From Bacteroidota bacterium (GTDB lineage Bacteria > Bacteroidota > Bacteroidia > Chitinophagales > Chitinophagaceae), in NCBI GenBank assembly GCA_963169635.1, contig CAUJDL010000066.1, positions 1 through 64,000 of the forward strand: a stretch of DNA of 64,000 nucleotides, written 5' to 3'. Made by a program: the position numbers and the translations under genes. The notes under the pieces were generated by a model. That model was not told the DNA's origin and made no database searches. It was given only the letters and a program-made list of their open reading frames with translations. Below are positions 1 to 11,000 of this stretch, piece after piece; within the stretch, counting starts at the first letter, position 1, and every line of letters begins with the position of its first letter.

Positions 1-1409
1 TGAGATGTACCAAAGAAAGAATTAATAACAGAAGATAATGTTCTTGCATTAATTAAATCTACTGGAGTAAATACTTCATTATCTCTTACGTTCATACGTT
101 CACGAATAGTACGTGCCATACGAGCTAAACCAACACCAAATTGAGCATATAATTGTTCGCCAACTGTACGAACACGTCTATTGCTTAAATGATCTATATC
201 ATCAATTTCGGCTTTTTGGTTAGTTAATCTAACTAAATATTTAATAATTTCTATAATATCTTGCTTAGTTAAAACCTTTTTAGTTAAAGGATAATCTAAG
301 TTTAATTTTCTATTAATTTTATATCTACCTACTTCTCCTAAATCATATCTTTTATCAGAGAAGAATAATTTATCTATAATACCACGAGCTGTTTCATTAT
401 CTGGAGCTTCGGCACCTCTTAATTGTCTGTAAATATGTTGTACAGCTTCTAACTCACTGTTTGAAGTATCTTTATTAAGTGTATTATAAATGATAGCATA
501 ATCGCCACCTACATCTTCTTTTTGAATAAATACACTTTTTACTTCCATTTCAATAATAGTGTCAATACCATCTTCATCTAAAACAGTATCACGTTCCATT
601 ACTATTTCATTACGCTCAATACTTACTACTTCGCCTGTATCTTCATCTACAAAATCTTCTACCCATGTACGTAATACACGAGCAGCTAATTTTTTACCAA
701 TATGTTTAGTAAGCTCTTTTTTACTAACCATTACTTCATCTGCCATTCCAAAAAGCTCTAAAATATCTTTATCTGTTTCAAAGCCAATAGAACGTAATAA
801 TGTAGTAACAGGGAATTTCTTTTTACGATCGATGTAAGCATACATTACATTATTAATGTCTGTAGCAAACTCCATCCAAGCTCCTTTAAAAGGAATAACT
901 CTTGCAGAGTAAATTTTTGTACCATTAGGGTGTACAGATTGACCAAAGAATACACCAGGAGAACGATGTAATTGAGATACTACAACACGTTCTGCACCAT
1001 TGATAACAAAAGTACCTCTTGGTGTCATGTAAGGAATATTTCCTAAGAATACGTCTTGTACAATGGTTTGAAAATCTACGTGTTCTTCGTCGTTACAACT
1101 TAAACGTAGTTTAGCTTTTAACGGAACAGCATAGGTTAATCCACGTTCCATACATTCATCAATAGAATAACGAGGTGGATCAATAAAATAATCTAAAAAT
1201 TCTAAAACAAAAATATTTCGTGTATCAGTGATAGGAAAATTATCTTTAAATACACGAAAAAGCCCTTCAACATTACGTTTGTCTGGGGTTGTTTCTAACT
1301 GAAAAAATTCTTTAAAAGACTCTAACTGAATGTCTAAAAGGTCAGGAGTTTCGGCAAGATGTTTTGTTTTACCAAAATTAATCCTGTGGTTCAATGTAGT
1401 TGTTGACAT
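1..1409 (-). CDS. rpoB: DNA-directed RNA polymerase subunit beta (N-terminal part, cut by window edge)
   Basis: This is the N-terminal 469 residues of RNA polymerase beta; the gene continues past base 1. Translation from the ATG at 1409 starts [14 protein letters not shown] and contains typical beta motifs: the [11 protein letters not shown] opening segment, [16 protein letters not shown], the [19 protein letters not shown] segment and [15 protein letters not shown] near its visible end. It forms the core enzyme with beta' and alpha. Upstream lies a divergent sixA-like gene rather than rplL, so the usual rplJL-rpoBC linkage is broken here. A good Bacteroidota promoter lies about 145 bases upstream. 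The identity is certain from sequence similarity; only the C-terminal half is unseen. Confidence 0.97.
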   Translation of the reverse strand, partial: MSTTTLNHRINFGKTKHLAETPDLLDIQLESFKEFFQLETTPDKRNVEGLFRVFKDNFPITDTRNIFVLEFLDYFIDPPRYSIDECMERGLTYAVPLKAKLRLSCNDEEHVDFQTIVQDVFLGNIPYMTPRGTFVINGAERVVVSQLHRSPGVFFGQSVHPNGTKIYSARVIPFKGAWMEFATDINNVMYAYIDRKKKFPVTTLLRSIGFETDKDILELFGMADEVMVSKKELTKHIGKKLAARVLRTWVEDFVDEDTGEVVSIERNEIVMERDTVLDEDGIDTIIEMEVKSVFIQKEDVGGDYAIIYNTLNKDTSNSELEAVQHIYRQLRGAEAPDNETARGIIDKLFFSDKRYDLGEVGRYKINRKLNLDYPLTKKVLTKQDIIEIIKYLVRLTNQKAEIDDIDHLSNRRVRTVGEQLYAQFGVGLARMARTIRERMNVRDNEVFTPVDLINARTLSSVINSFFGTS

Positions 1410-1798
1410 AATATTTTGTAAAACCGGTTTATTGCAATAATGATTCGGCAGAAAGTTTATAGCTCTCTTTTAATATGATTTACAGATAATTATGCTTTTT
1501 TTGGCGCCATAACATAATTGTCTTATACACCTTACCGAATTTGAAAAGGATTGCAAAAGTAAGACTTTGACTGAGATTGACAAAACTATTTTTTAATAAT
1601 ATGACTAAAATGCTTAATGTATTTGATAAATTCAAAACTTTAGATAAAATAATCTGTATTAAAAGTCAATTAACCTGTACTTAATAAACGACTATATAGT
1701 GTTTTATTAAAATAAAATTTTCTTCCATTTCATTTTTTCAAAAGATTAAAACTCTTTATTTTTAATAAAGAAAAAATCCTAAAAAACTTTATCCAACA
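1410..1798. other. Divergent intergenic region between rpoB and sixA-like gene
   Basis: These 389 bases hold the rpoB promoter and its roughly 140-base leader, which includes the GGCGCC palindrome at 1503-1508. The half nearer the sixA-like gene is very AT-rich. I see no convincing RNA gene. A 27-codon ATG ORF at 1601-1684 has no supporting features. Confidence 0.5.
1554..1584 (-). promoter_or_regulatory. Promoter for rpoB
   Basis: Read on the minus strand, TTTG (1584-1581) is followed after 19 bases by TACTTTTG (1561-1554), an exact match to the Bacteroidota -33/-7 pattern. It predicts a start near 1548 and a leader of about 140 bases before the rpoB ATG. Motif match only. Confidence 0.65.
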
Positions 1799-2287
1799 AT
1801 GAAACAACTCTTACTAATTCGTCATGCAAAAAGCAACATGAATTTTTGGGGAGATGATTTTGAAAGACCATTACATCCACAAGGAGAAATTGATGCTCCA
1901 TTGATGGCTAAAAAAACTTTAGCTAGAAATATGTCAATTGACGCTTTTTTATCTAGTACAGCTGTTAAAGCAATGACAACAGCTAATTATTTTGCAGCAG
2001 CTTATAATAAAAAAGAACAAGATATTATACAAATAGACAAATTGTATCATGCCGAAATTGATACTTTTTTTGAGGTAATTACTGCCATAGATAATGTATT
2101 TAATACTGTAGCTATTTTTTCTCATAATCCAGGAATTACAGATTTTATAAGATTGCTTACACCTGTAAGAATTGTATCTATGCCACCATGTGGCGTTTAT
2201 GCTTTAAAAATTAATACAGATGATTGGACAAATTTTAAAACAGCCAATAAAGAATTTTTATTTTTTGATTATCCTAAAGAGTTTTAA
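1799..2287 (+). CDS. SixA-like phosphohistidine phosphatase (histidine phosphatase family)
   Basis: A compact 162-residue histidine phosphatase. The catalytic signature is LLLIRHAKS with Arg8 and the nucleophilic His9; the second conserved His is His109 in FSHNPGI. The segment at 51-62 (LSSTAVKAMTTA) corresponds to the family's SPAxRAxxTA, with Lys in place of the usual Arg. SixA removes phosphate from phosphohistidine domains in E. coli; short Bacteroidota members are annotated by similarity and their substrates are unknown. The stop codon overlaps by 4 bases the end of the convergent EamA gene. A cytoplasmic location is inferred from the lack of a signal peptide. Confidence 0.85.
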   Translation: MKQLLLIRHAKSNMNFWGDDFERPLHPQGEIDAPLMAKKTLARNMSIDAFLSSTAVKAMTTANYFAAAYNKKEQDIIQIDKLYHAEIDTFFEVITAIDNVFNTVAIFSHNPGITDFIRLLTPVRIVSMPPCGVYALKINTDDWTNFKTANKEFLFFDYPKEF

Positions 2288-3174
2288 CTATCTAGCTTTT
2301 TTCTGTTGACTAAAAATACTCCTGTAAATATTAAAATAGCTGCTACAATTTTTATTATTGTTAGTTTTTCTTGAAATAAAATGATAGAAGTTATGGTAGC
2401 AAAAACTGGTTGAGTATAAATATATGTTCCTGTAATGGTAGAACCTAAAACACTTACACCATATACAATAAATAAATAAGATAAAAATGTAGAGCCTATA
2501 ACAACAAATGCTAATGAAACCCAATGATACCATTCAAAAGCATTCCATTGTATTTGCATAGTGTCTTTAAAACCTAAAGGAATAATAATACATGCACCAA
2601 ATAAAAATACCCAACGTATTACATGCACTGGTTTATATGTATTCATTAAAGGCTGTACCAATACTAAATAAAATGCATAAGAAACTGCATTGATAATAAT
2701 TAAAATATCGCCTATTAAATTACTATCTACATCGGCTTTTGATTTTATTAAAATAAGTATTGCAGCTCCACTAATACCTAATATTAATCCTAAAGTTTTA
2801 AAGATGGTAATTTTTTCTTTTAATAACCAAGCAGCAATTACAGTAATTGCAATAGGTGTACCTAATGCTAATAATGCAGCATGTATAGCACTTGTCATAG
2901 AAGTGCCTTGAATAAATAATATTTGATTAATAGCAATACCTGTAGCTGCACAAAGTATAAATAATGGAATATCTTTTTTACGAATAGATGCTCTTGAAGG
3001 TTTTAATAAAAATAATATCCAAAATAAAGGAAGTGCAATACTTACTCTTAAAGCATTTAAAGCCAAAGGTGCCATAACAGATGGAGAAAGATATTTTACT
3101 GCCACTACAGAAACACCAAAAAAGAAATTGGCTATTAATACAGCTAAATGTGCTTGTAAAGTTTTATTGCTCAT
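2284..3174 (-). CDS. EamA/DMT-family transporter
   Basis: A 296-residue polytopic membrane protein with about ten hydrophobic helices arranged as two EamA repeats, roughly residues 8-140 and 155-290. Typical segments are LNALRVSIALPLFW in the first repeat and GTYIYTQPVFATITSIILF followed by an EKLT helix in the second. The family exports amino acids, nucleotides or other small metabolites; the substrate cannot be read from sequence. It lies 19 bases downstream of the glycosyltransferase gene on the same strand, so the two may be co-transcribed. It overlaps the convergent sixA-like gene by 4 bases. Confidence 0.9.
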   Translation of the reverse strand: MSNKTLQAHLAVLIANFFFGVSVVAVKYLSPSVMAPLALNALRVSIALPLFWILFLLKPSRASIRKKDIPLFILCAATGIAINQILFIQGTSMTSAIHAALLALGTPIAITVIAAWLLKEKITIFKTLGLILGISGAAILILIKSKADVDSNLIGDILIIINAVSYAFYLVLVQPLMNTYKPVHVIRWVFLFGACIIIPLGFKDTMQIQWNAFEWYHWVSLAFVVIGSTFLSYLFIVYGVSVLGSTITGTYIYTQPVFATITSIILFQEKLTIIKIVAAILIFTGVFLVNRKKLDS

Positions 3175-3193
3175 GGTGTTTTGTAAATGATAT

Positions 3194-4288
3194 TTATTTG
3201 TCTAATTGTTGCATAAGAGAGGCAATTAAGCTACTTAACTCTTTAGTTGGAAATTGTGGTTGTATAAACTGAAATTCTTTTGATGCTATAACAATATTTT
3301 GCCAAGAAAAATTTTGTTGCTCTATTGCATAACACCATTGTTGTTGCATTAATTTATTGGCTAAATATTCTTGTTCTGTTTGTCCTGGTGTAGCAATTAA
3401 AATGGCTTTTTTTTGTAAGCTTAATAATTCCATAACAGTTGTATAACCACTTCTGCAAACAATAAAATTACTTTGCTGCATAGCAATATTTAATTCTTTA
3501 CTTGGTAAATGATTTTTAATAGTAACCTTATTATTAATAGTTAAAATTTCTTTGCTATCTGGCTTTCCTCTTACTAATAAAATAGCATTTTCAGTATGTT
3601 TAATTTCGTTGAATATTTTATTTTCTAGAATAGTTCTCTGAGGCTCTGGACCAGAAAGAATAATACAAAAATCGTATTGTATAGATATATCTTTTTGTAG
3701 TTGAAACCTTGATAATAAACCTAAATAATGAATAGGAGTTTTAGGTAAATTTTGTGGGTTTGATAAATCGCCTGCTATATTATTTGCATCTTGAAAATCT
3801 GGTACCCAACATGCAGTATATTTTTCTATAAACTTATAATTTATTTGTTGTACTAATTTTTCTAACCAACTAAAAGGCATTTTTATTAATAGCTGATGAG
3901 TTATAAACACACTAGGAATTTTTGTATGATATAAACCATATCTGTTATCGCTAATTACTGCATCAATATTGTATTGTAGAATAGTTTTACGCAACCATCT
4001 ATTTTCATGATAAATGGTAAAAAGTATTTTGGGTATTTGTAAAATTATTTTTAAGGGTAAAAGGCTTTTACTTTTTGCATATTGTATTTGATATCCTTTT
4101 AACTCAATAAATGTAAGTGTTGGAAATGCTTGTTTTAATAAAATTTGTTGTTTACCACTTGCAGCAATCATTACTGTATAGCCATTATCAATTAAAGTTT
4201 GTATAATGGGCATACACCTTGTAGCATGACCTAACCCCCAATCTAAGGGTGCTACTAAAATGGTTTGTATGTTAAATTTTTTATTCAA
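3194..4288 (-). CDS. Glycosyltransferase, GT-B fold (MurG-like)
   Basis: A 364-residue protein with the two-domain layout of GT-B glycosyltransferases. The N-terminal domain opens with ILVAPLDWGLGHATRCMPI, the glycine/His motif seen in a Bacteroidota family related to MurG and UDP-GlcNAc transferases. The C-terminal domain carries ILLVRGKPDS and CRSGYTTVMELL, the latter being the nucleotide-sugar binding region, followed by GQTEQEYLANKL. No signal peptide or membrane helix is evident, so it probably acts at the inner face of the membrane. Donor and acceptor are unknown. It appears to head a two-gene unit with the EamA transporter. Confidence 0.8.
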   Translation of the reverse strand: MNKKFNIQTILVAPLDWGLGHATRCMPIIQTLIDNGYTVMIAASGKQQILLKQAFPTLTFIELKGYQIQYAKSKSLLPLKIILQIPKILFTIYHENRWLRKTILQYNIDAVISDNRYGLYHTKIPSVFITHQLLIKMPFSWLEKLVQQINYKFIEKYTACWVPDFQDANNIAGDLSNPQNLPKTPIHYLGLLSRFQLQKDISIQYDFCIILSGPEPQRTILENKIFNEIKHTENAILLVRGKPDSKEILTINNKVTIKNHLPSKELNIAMQQSNFIVCRSGYTTVMELLSLQKKAILIATPGQTEQEYLANKLMQQQWCYAIEQQNFSWQNIVIASKEFQFIQPQFPTKELSSLIASLMQQLDK

Positions 4289-4340
4289 TGAAGCTATAAA
4301 AGTAATTTTTTAATTGATAATTATTAATTTACACTCCAAT

Positions 4341-4466
4341 ATGAAAAAAAGTATTTTAAAAATTATCTTTTTTATGCTTTTAGTAAGTACAGTTGCTACA
4401 TCTTGTAGTATTTTTGGTAAAGGCAGAAAAGATAAATCTTGTATGTGTCCATCATACAAAAGATAG
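4341..4466 (+). CDS. Very small putative lipoprotein (41 aa)
   Basis: A 41-codon ORF. Residues 1-20 form a lysine start and a hydrophobic stretch (ILKIIFFMLLVSTVA) ending at Cys21 in ATSC, a loose lipobox as is common in Bacteroidota. The mature part would be only 21 residues, basic, with a CMC pair near the end. It sits between a divergent glycosyltransferase gene and a small ORF 23 bases downstream on the same strand. Signal peptide structure is the main support; function is unknown. Similar tiny lipoproteins are often missed by gene callers. Confidence 0.6.
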   Translation: MKKSILKIIFFMLLVSTVATSCSIFGKGRKDKSCMCPSYKR

Positions 4467-4489
4467 TGTAAAGGTTTTAAACAACATGT

Positions 4490-4735
4490 ATGAGCAGAGA
4501 AGAAAATAATTGGTTACTATTTTCAACAAAAGTAATTCAAAATAATATTGTTCAACAGCAAGAACATTTTTTAAATAATATCTTAAATAAAGTAGCAGCA
4601 GAACTAAGTTTTTGTCATGCTTGTGAAATTATAGATATCAATAGATGCAAAATAATTACATCTGCCAACTATGTAAAAAGTACTATTTATCAATATTACG
4701 AAAACCCTTTTGTATTTGTTTTTTGCAAAAATTAA
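4490..4735 (+). CDS. Hypothetical protein (81 aa)
   Basis: An 81-residue ORF from ATG 4490, not recognised. It lacks a signal peptide or membrane helix. It has four cysteines, including CHAC around residue 42, and ends FVFVFCKN. It follows the 41-residue lipoprotein by 23 bases, so they may share a transcript. No family motif is visible, and the coding assignment rests on ORF length in an AT-rich genome with a sensible position. A weak AT-only inverted repeat (AAGTAAT/ATTACTT, 4761-4777) follows and might help termination. Confidence 0.45.
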   Translation: MSREENNWLLFSTKVIQNNIVQQQEHFLNNILNKVAAELSFCHACEIIDINRCKIITSANYVKSTIYQYYENPFVFVFCKN

Positions 4736-4840
4736 CTGATTAAATATTTCAAAAATTAATAAGTAATTTTATTACTTAACACTAACCAGCATTTTTTTAA
4801 TTATATCTATCTTATTTTTATCAACTAATTACTTTTTAGT

Positions 4841-7357
4841 ATGAAGAAAATATATACCCTATTTTTTGCTATTATTTTTATTAACCAAATTCAAGCACAA
4901 GTAGATTTTGCTTTTACTGCTACAAGTGGTACATATCAAGCATTAAGTACAGGTACAAATCCTACACTTTTACCTACTACATCTGGTGGTGCTACTGATG
5001 AAGGTTTTGCTAATAATATAAATATTGGTTTTAACTTTAATTATCTTGGTACTAATTATTCATCATTTGGTATTTGTAGTAATGGATTTATTTATTTAGG
5101 AAGTACAGGCATTATTAATACAAATATTACTTATAATAATAACCTTGCTACTGAATTGGCTGCTATTAGACCAATTATTGCTCCTTTATGGGATGATATA
5201 GATGTACAAGTAACTAATAATATTAAATACTTAGTTACAGGTACTGCACCTAACAGAGTTTTAACAATAGAATGGGCAAATGCTTTATGGGACCCTTTAG
5301 CTACAAGTGCTGCAATATCTTTTCAAGTAAAACTTTATGAAACTACTAATATTATTGAGTTTATTTATCAACAAGAAGCTGGTGCTATAGAAGATATTTT
5401 AGGTGGTGTAGGTGCTAGTATTGGTGTTACAACAAGTGGTACAGGTACAAATAATTTTATTTCATTAAATAATAGTAGCAACGCTCCTACTGTTAGTACA
5501 ACATTTGCTACAAATGATATAATGACAAAACCTGCAACAGGACAAGTGTATAGATTTACACCTCAATCGCCTTGTACAGGAACTCCTACTGCAGGAACAG
5601 CAACTTCTTCTGTAAACGAAATTTGCTCTGGCATTGCTTTTAATTTAATGTTAGATAATTATACAGTAGATGGAGGTATCATTTTACAATGGCAAGTATC
5701 GCCAACAGGACAAAATACTTGGACTAATTTAGTTGGCTATAATACCGATTTTATTACTACTGCTCAAACTATTGCAAGTGATTATCGTTGTATTGTTACT
5801 TGTACTAATTCTTCTTCATCAAGTATATCAAATGTAATTACAGTTAATCTACTAACAGGTTCTAATTGTATTATTAATAATGATGAATGTACAGGTGCAG
5901 AAACATTATTACAAACTGCCTACAATGCAAACTGCACAGGCACTGCATTTAATACAAGCTTAGCAACACAATCTACTAACCCATCAATATTTTTTGGTAA
6001 CAGCCACGACGATGATGTATGGTTTAAATTTGTAGCTACTACAAATAAAGCAGTAATTAGTTTTAAAAATATTACTACTATTAGTGGCACATTAAATAAT
6101 ATGGCTTTTGCTATTTATACTGGCAATAATTGTAGTGGTTTTATAGATTTAGGTGGTGCTAATGTACCATTAACTAATGGTGAAGGCGAAGTTTTTTACA
6201 GTCAATTAATTGAAGGAAATACTTATTACATAAGAGTTGCAACATCTGGTATATCTTGGAGAGTAAAAGGAAATATTTGTGTAGCAGAACCTCCTATTAC
6301 TAATGGTAATATCAATAATTGTTTATCATCATTACCTGTTATTAGTGAGGCATCTAACCATAATACTTGGCTTCCTTTAATTAATGATAATAAGATTATT
6401 GCAGAAATAAATACTTTAAACAATACGATAGATACAATTGTTACTAATGTTTATGTAAGCAGTGCTGTTAGGCATTTTGCAGGAAATGGAAGACCTTATT
6501 TAAGCAGAAATTTTTATATCAATGCATCTACTACTCCATCTAACAATATAAAAGTTAGGTTATACATTTTAAATACAGAAATAGCTGCACTTGCAGCAGA
6601 TCCTTTATCATTAGTCAATAATCTACAAGATTTATATATTACTTCCAACAACGATGCATGTACTGCAAATTATAGTGGTGCAGGAACTTTTATTATACCA
6701 ACTGCAAGAGTTAGTTATGATAATGGTGGTTATTTAGAATTTGAAACTTCAACTTTAGGTTCGTTTTATATACATGGAGGTTTAGGTATTTTACCTTTAA
6801 CAATTGAACAATTTGCAGGTAAAAAAATAAATGATAAAAACATTTTATCGTGGCAAACAATTGATGAAATAAACAACTATGGTTTTGAAATTCAGCGAAG
6901 CCATGATGGAAATTATTTTTCTTCTATTGCTAATGTATTGGCAAAAGAAAATAACGATTTAAACACCAAACATCATTATGAATTTATAGATGCACAACCA
7001 TTAATAGGAAATAATTTTTATCGTTTAAAACAAATCAATAAAGATGGAAGAACACAATACTCATCTATTGTTTTAATAAAAGATAATCTTGCAAATACAC
7101 CTTATATCACTAATGTATATCCTAACCCTATAAAAGATTTATTTTACACACAAATATTTTTACCTAAAAAAGATAATATAAGTGTTAGTATTTATGATAT
7201 TACAGGAAGAGTAGTTTTATTAAATACTTTTTCTTTTACAGAAGGTAATGTAATAGCTACAATAAATATTGCACACTTACACAAAGGTATTTATACATTA
7301 AAAGCTATTGATAGTAAAGGAACAGTAATAGGTACACAAAAATTAATAAAGTATTAA
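4841..7357 (+). CDS. Secreted T9SS cargo protein with type A C-terminal sorting domain
   Basis: An 838-residue secreted protein. Residues 1-19 are a signal peptide ending IQAQ. The long middle is rich in Thr, Asn, Ser and Gly, as in surface beta-sandwich proteins; it includes SFGICSNGFIYLG (near residue 80), an Ig-like stretch around 260-335 and DDDVWFKFVATT near 390. The last 75 or so residues form a type A T9SS sorting domain: YPNPIKDLF, then SVSIYDITGRVV, then GIYTLKAIDSKG and a final KLIKY. Such domains direct export across the outer membrane and attachment to surface polysaccharide. It ends 8 bases before nth. The exact role is unknown. Confidence 0.88.
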   Translation: MKKIYTLFFAIIFINQIQAQVDFAFTATSGTYQALSTGTNPTLLPTTSGGATDEGFANNINIGFNFNYLGTNYSSFGICSNGFIYLGSTGIINTNITYNNNLATELAAIRPIIAPLWDDIDVQVTNNIKYLVTGTAPNRVLTIEWANALWDPLATSAAISFQVKLYETTNIIEFIYQQEAGAIEDILGGVGASIGVTTSGTGTNNFISLNNSSNAPTVSTTFATNDIMTKPATGQVYRFTPQSPCTGTPTAGTATSSVNEICSGIAFNLMLDNYTVDGGIILQWQVSPTGQNTWTNLVGYNTDFITTAQTIASDYRCIVTCTNSSSSSISNVITVNLLTGSNCIINNDECTGAETLLQTAYNANCTGTAFNTSLATQSTNPSIFFGNSHDDDVWFKFVATTNKAVISFKNITTISGTLNNMAFAIYTGNNCSGFIDLGGANVPLTNGEGEVFYSQLIEGNTYYIRVATSGISWRVKGNICVAEPPITNGNINNCLSSLPVISEASNHNTWLPLINDNKIIAEINTLNNTIDTIVTNVYVSSAVRHFAGNGRPYLSRNFYINASTTPSNNIKVRLYILNTEIAALAADPLSLVNNLQDLYITSNNDACTANYSGAGTFIIPTARVSYDNGGYLEFETSTLGSFYIHGGLGILPLTIEQFAGKKINDKNILSWQTIDEINNYGFEIQRSHDGNYFSSIANVLAKENNDLNTKHHYEFIDAQPLIGNNFYRLKQINKDGRTQYSSIVLIKDNLANTPYITNVYPNPIKDLFYTQIFLPKKDNISVSIYDITGRVVLLNTFSFTEGNVIATINIAHLHKGIYTLKAIDSKGTVIGTQKLIKY

Positions 7358-7365
7358 TTGATTAG

Positions 7366-8016
7366 ATGAATAAAAAGCAGAAATATCAATATGTAATTGA
7401 ATATTTTCAAGAACAAATACCTATTGCAGAAACAGAATTAATTTACGATTCGCCTTACCAACTTTTAGTTGCAGTAATTTTATCTGCACAGTGTACAGAT
7501 AAAAGAGTAAATCTTACTACACCTGCAATATTTAAAAAATATTCTACCCCAGAAAAATTAGCTAAAGCAAATTTTGATGATTTATTTTCTTTAATAAAAA
7601 GTATTTCGTACCCCAATAATAAAACTAAACATTTAATAGGTATGGCTACAATGCTTGTACAAAAATTTAATGGTACAATACCTATGACAGTTACTGAGTT
7701 AATACAATTACCAGGTGTAGGAAGAAAAACAGCTAATGTAATTACCAGTGTGGTAGATGAACAACCTAATATGGCTGTAGATACTCATGTTTTTAGAGTA
7801 AGTAAAAGAATTGGTTTAGTATCGGAAAAAGCAACTACTACATTAGCAGTAGAAAAAGAATTAGTAAAAAATATACCTCCAGATTTAATTTATAAAGCAC
7901 ATCATTGGTTAATATTACATGGACGATATACATGTATAGCACGTAAACCTAAATGTAATATTTGTGGATTAACTGATGTTTGCAACTATTATCATAAAGT
8001 TGTAATGCAGCAATAA
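7366..8016 (+). CDS. nth: Endonuclease III, DNA glycosylase/AP lyase
   Basis: A 216-residue HhH-GPD glycosylase that removes oxidised pyrimidines in base excision repair. The helix-hairpin-helix is LPGVGRKTANVI with catalytic Lys121; the catalytic Asp139 lies in VDTHVFRVSKRIGL. Cysteines 190, 197, 200 and 206 give the C-x6-C-x2-C-x5-C spacing of the 4Fe-4S cluster. Length matches the family. It begins 8 bases after the T9SS cargo gene, probably in the same transcript though functionally unrelated, and converges on the gene at 8028. Confidence 0.95.
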   Translation: MNKKQKYQYVIEYFQEQIPIAETELIYDSPYQLLVAVILSAQCTDKRVNLTTPAIFKKYSTPEKLAKANFDDLFSLIKSISYPNNKTKHLIGMATMLVQKFNGTIPMTVTELIQLPGVGRKTANVITSVVDEQPNMAVDTHVFRVSKRIGLVSEKATTTLAVEKELVKNIPPDLIYKAHHWLILHGRYTCIARKPKCNICGLTDVCNYYHKVVMQQ

Positions 8017-8027
8017 AATTTTTGTTG

Positions 8028-11000
8028 CTAAAAATCTAAACCTAAAGCAAAATAGAAAATTGGTTTTCCTTTAAAAATACCTTTCATTTCCCAAGCTACA
8101 TCTGCTTTAAGAAAATAGCCTAACAAAGTACTTCTTACACCAAAACCATAACCACCTACAAATGGACCAATACCACCAGCTTTAATTCTTACAGTTGTTG
8201 GGTCGTCTGCATTTGCACCTGTATAAATAGTTGTTGGTCTTTGTATGCCATTAAATTTTCCATTCCATGCAGTACCTAAATCAATAAATTGTACTACCTG
8301 AAAGTTTCTGATAAATGCATTATTAATAGGTTTATTTAAGAAGGTAGCAAATACTGGTAATCTTAATTCGCTATTAATAACAATAGCATTATTACCATTA
8401 GCAATATTTTGATTAAAGCCACGCATGTTTACAGCAAGGCTTTGAAAAGCATAAGTTTGGTCTTGTGCTGGTGCATTAGCACTATTAAATTTAGGTTTTA
8501 CCCAACCATCTACACCACCTAAATAATAAATTATTTTTTGGTCGCCCCAACTAAAATCACCTGCAGCACGAACAGCCCAAATAAAGTTTCTATAAATTTC
8601 TACATAATTTCTTGCATCAAATCCAAAATTAAAATTAAACTTTTGACTTACTCCTTTAGACATTGGTAAATTAAAATCCATATAAGTTTTCCAACGTAAA
8701 CCTTTCCAAATATTTTGAGCAGGATTTAAAGTATTATCATACACATACTCTATACGAGAAAGTGCATAATTAGTAATGCTATCATTAATTGGTAATACAA
8801 TATGATCTTCTGCTTTTACTAAAAGTCTATCTGTTCTATAACCTATGGTTACACCTAATCTTTTTGTTTCATCAAACGGATAAGAAACATTTGCTTGATA
8901 AAGGTTAGTATTTAATTTTCCTGAATAAACTCTGGTAGAAATATTAGTCATTAAGCCAACACCCATAGTACTTCTATAATAAGTAACACCCCAATCTAAT
9001 CTTTTACGAAAATTTTGAAAAGAAATAAAAGCATCTTTATCGGTTAATGATTGTCCAAAACGAAAGCCACCAATAAATTTAATATCTTCCATTAAATCGC
9101 TTACACCAACTCTAAAACTCCAATTCATATCGCTACCATTATTTAATTGTATAGGTCCAGAACCTCCTGCATATAATTGATAACGATTAATAAGAATATT
9201 ATTGGTAATACCACCTAACACATAATCTGTACTAAATTTTAATTTATAATTAAACAGTTTAGATTTTATAGTTGGTTTATCTTCTGTATTTTCTGCTATT
9301 GCTGTTTTAGTATTATCTGTTGTTGTGTTAGTTGTATCTGTATTTATTTCATCATCAAACTCTGTTTGATACAATTTTTTCTTCACTGGTTTTACAGTAT
9401 CTGTAACAGCTACTGTTTTAGTAGTATCTTTTGTTGTAGGTGTTGTTTTTACTTTTTTAGATTTTCCTTTTACAGGTTTTGCAATACCACGTTGCTCTCT
9501 CATATAGTTTGTTAGAGCAGGATTTACATTTCTACTTCTCAATGTTTTTTCATCTACCTGTAATTTGAATAAGAATTTATAATCTCCTTCTCTTCTTACT
9601 TCACTTACCATTCCATTATTACCTGCAATTCTTGTTTCTAAGATAGAGCTTTGATAATTGGTAATAGGAAATGTGTAAGTAGAATCTTTATATACTTGAA
9701 AATAATCTACATTATCTGGTTTTTCTTTTCTCCAAGCTGCAAGTGTACTATCTAACTCTTCTTTTGTTGGGTTTCTTAAAATTTCATCTCCAATATAATA
9801 TAGTGTATCTAAGCCATCTCTTTGTGTAGAGAAAAAACCTGCATATCTGTTGCCAATACCATTTTCATCTGCAACAAATGTAAAATGGTTTACATTATAC
9901 TGCATTGGATAAGTAGCATTCCCATATTTTAAATTGCTTAATTGTGTTATTTGTTTTAATGCACTTGTATTTAAAATATCTACTAAAAAAATATTAAATC
10001 TATATCTGCTTGGTAATACAGTATCTGTATTTACAGCATCTACACCTGGGCGGTTTGATGAAAAAATAATACCTGAACGATTAGGAAATGATACAAATGT
10101 TGGGTTTAAATCGTCATAAATATCATTAGTAATTTGCTCTAATTTATTTTCTTGAATTTTATAAATAAAAATATCTGAATGACCATTTTTTACAGCACTA
10201 AGAATTACTGTATTAGCATCTAACATAAATGATGCATCTAAAATTTGATCTAAGCCTTCTATTGTTTGTTTAAATCTTTTATACTTTGCTACATAATCCC
10301 AAACAAACATTTTAATTTTTGCCTCTTCTGCATAAATTACTAAAAGCCTTGTTCCTTTTCCATCCCATGTCATGATAGGATAATTAGGGCTTTGGTCGCC
10401 TTCTTTTACTTTTACTCCTCTTTTTAATAAGGTTCTTTCATTATAATAATTTTCATTAACTATTACACTATAAATTCCTTTTTTATAACGAACTACTGAA
10501 TAAGTATTGTTTTTAGGATTAGGATTTATCTGAAAATTATAAAAATTATATTTACTTACATCTTCTGAAATAGTACGTTTACCTTTCGGATTATTTTTTC
10601 TTTTTCTAATATCTTCATAGTATTGGTCTTGTTGATATACCATAAAATCTGCCAATACTTCTTTAAATTTTTTCTTACAAATTTTTTGAGAAGCAGTATT
10701 TAAGTTTTTATAAATTCTTGCTAAATACAAAAAGTAAGTAACATTTTCTTTCTTATATTTTTCTGCTATATAATTCCAAAAAGATTGTCCTGCTAATGTT
10801 GGTTTTACATAAGCAAAGTGATAAAAGTTTTTATACTTACCTGCTAATAATTCATTTTTTAATTCATCATCTTTTGTAGTACTCCAATTTTCTGCAGCAT
10901 AAGCAATATAGCCATCTGTAAGCCATTGAGGCAAATCTAATAATGCTTGATTACTGGCAAATTCTCCTATATCATCGCCAAACAATAAATTTTCTGTAAT

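Noticed and set aside
559-837. Plus-strand ORF of 92 codons
   Set aside because: It lies antisense inside rpoB and has the Ser/Thr-rich composition of a shadow frame.
1601-1684. 27-codon ATG ORF in the rpoB-sixA gap
   Set aside because: No signal peptide, motif or transcription signal; AT-rich chance ORF is the simpler reading.
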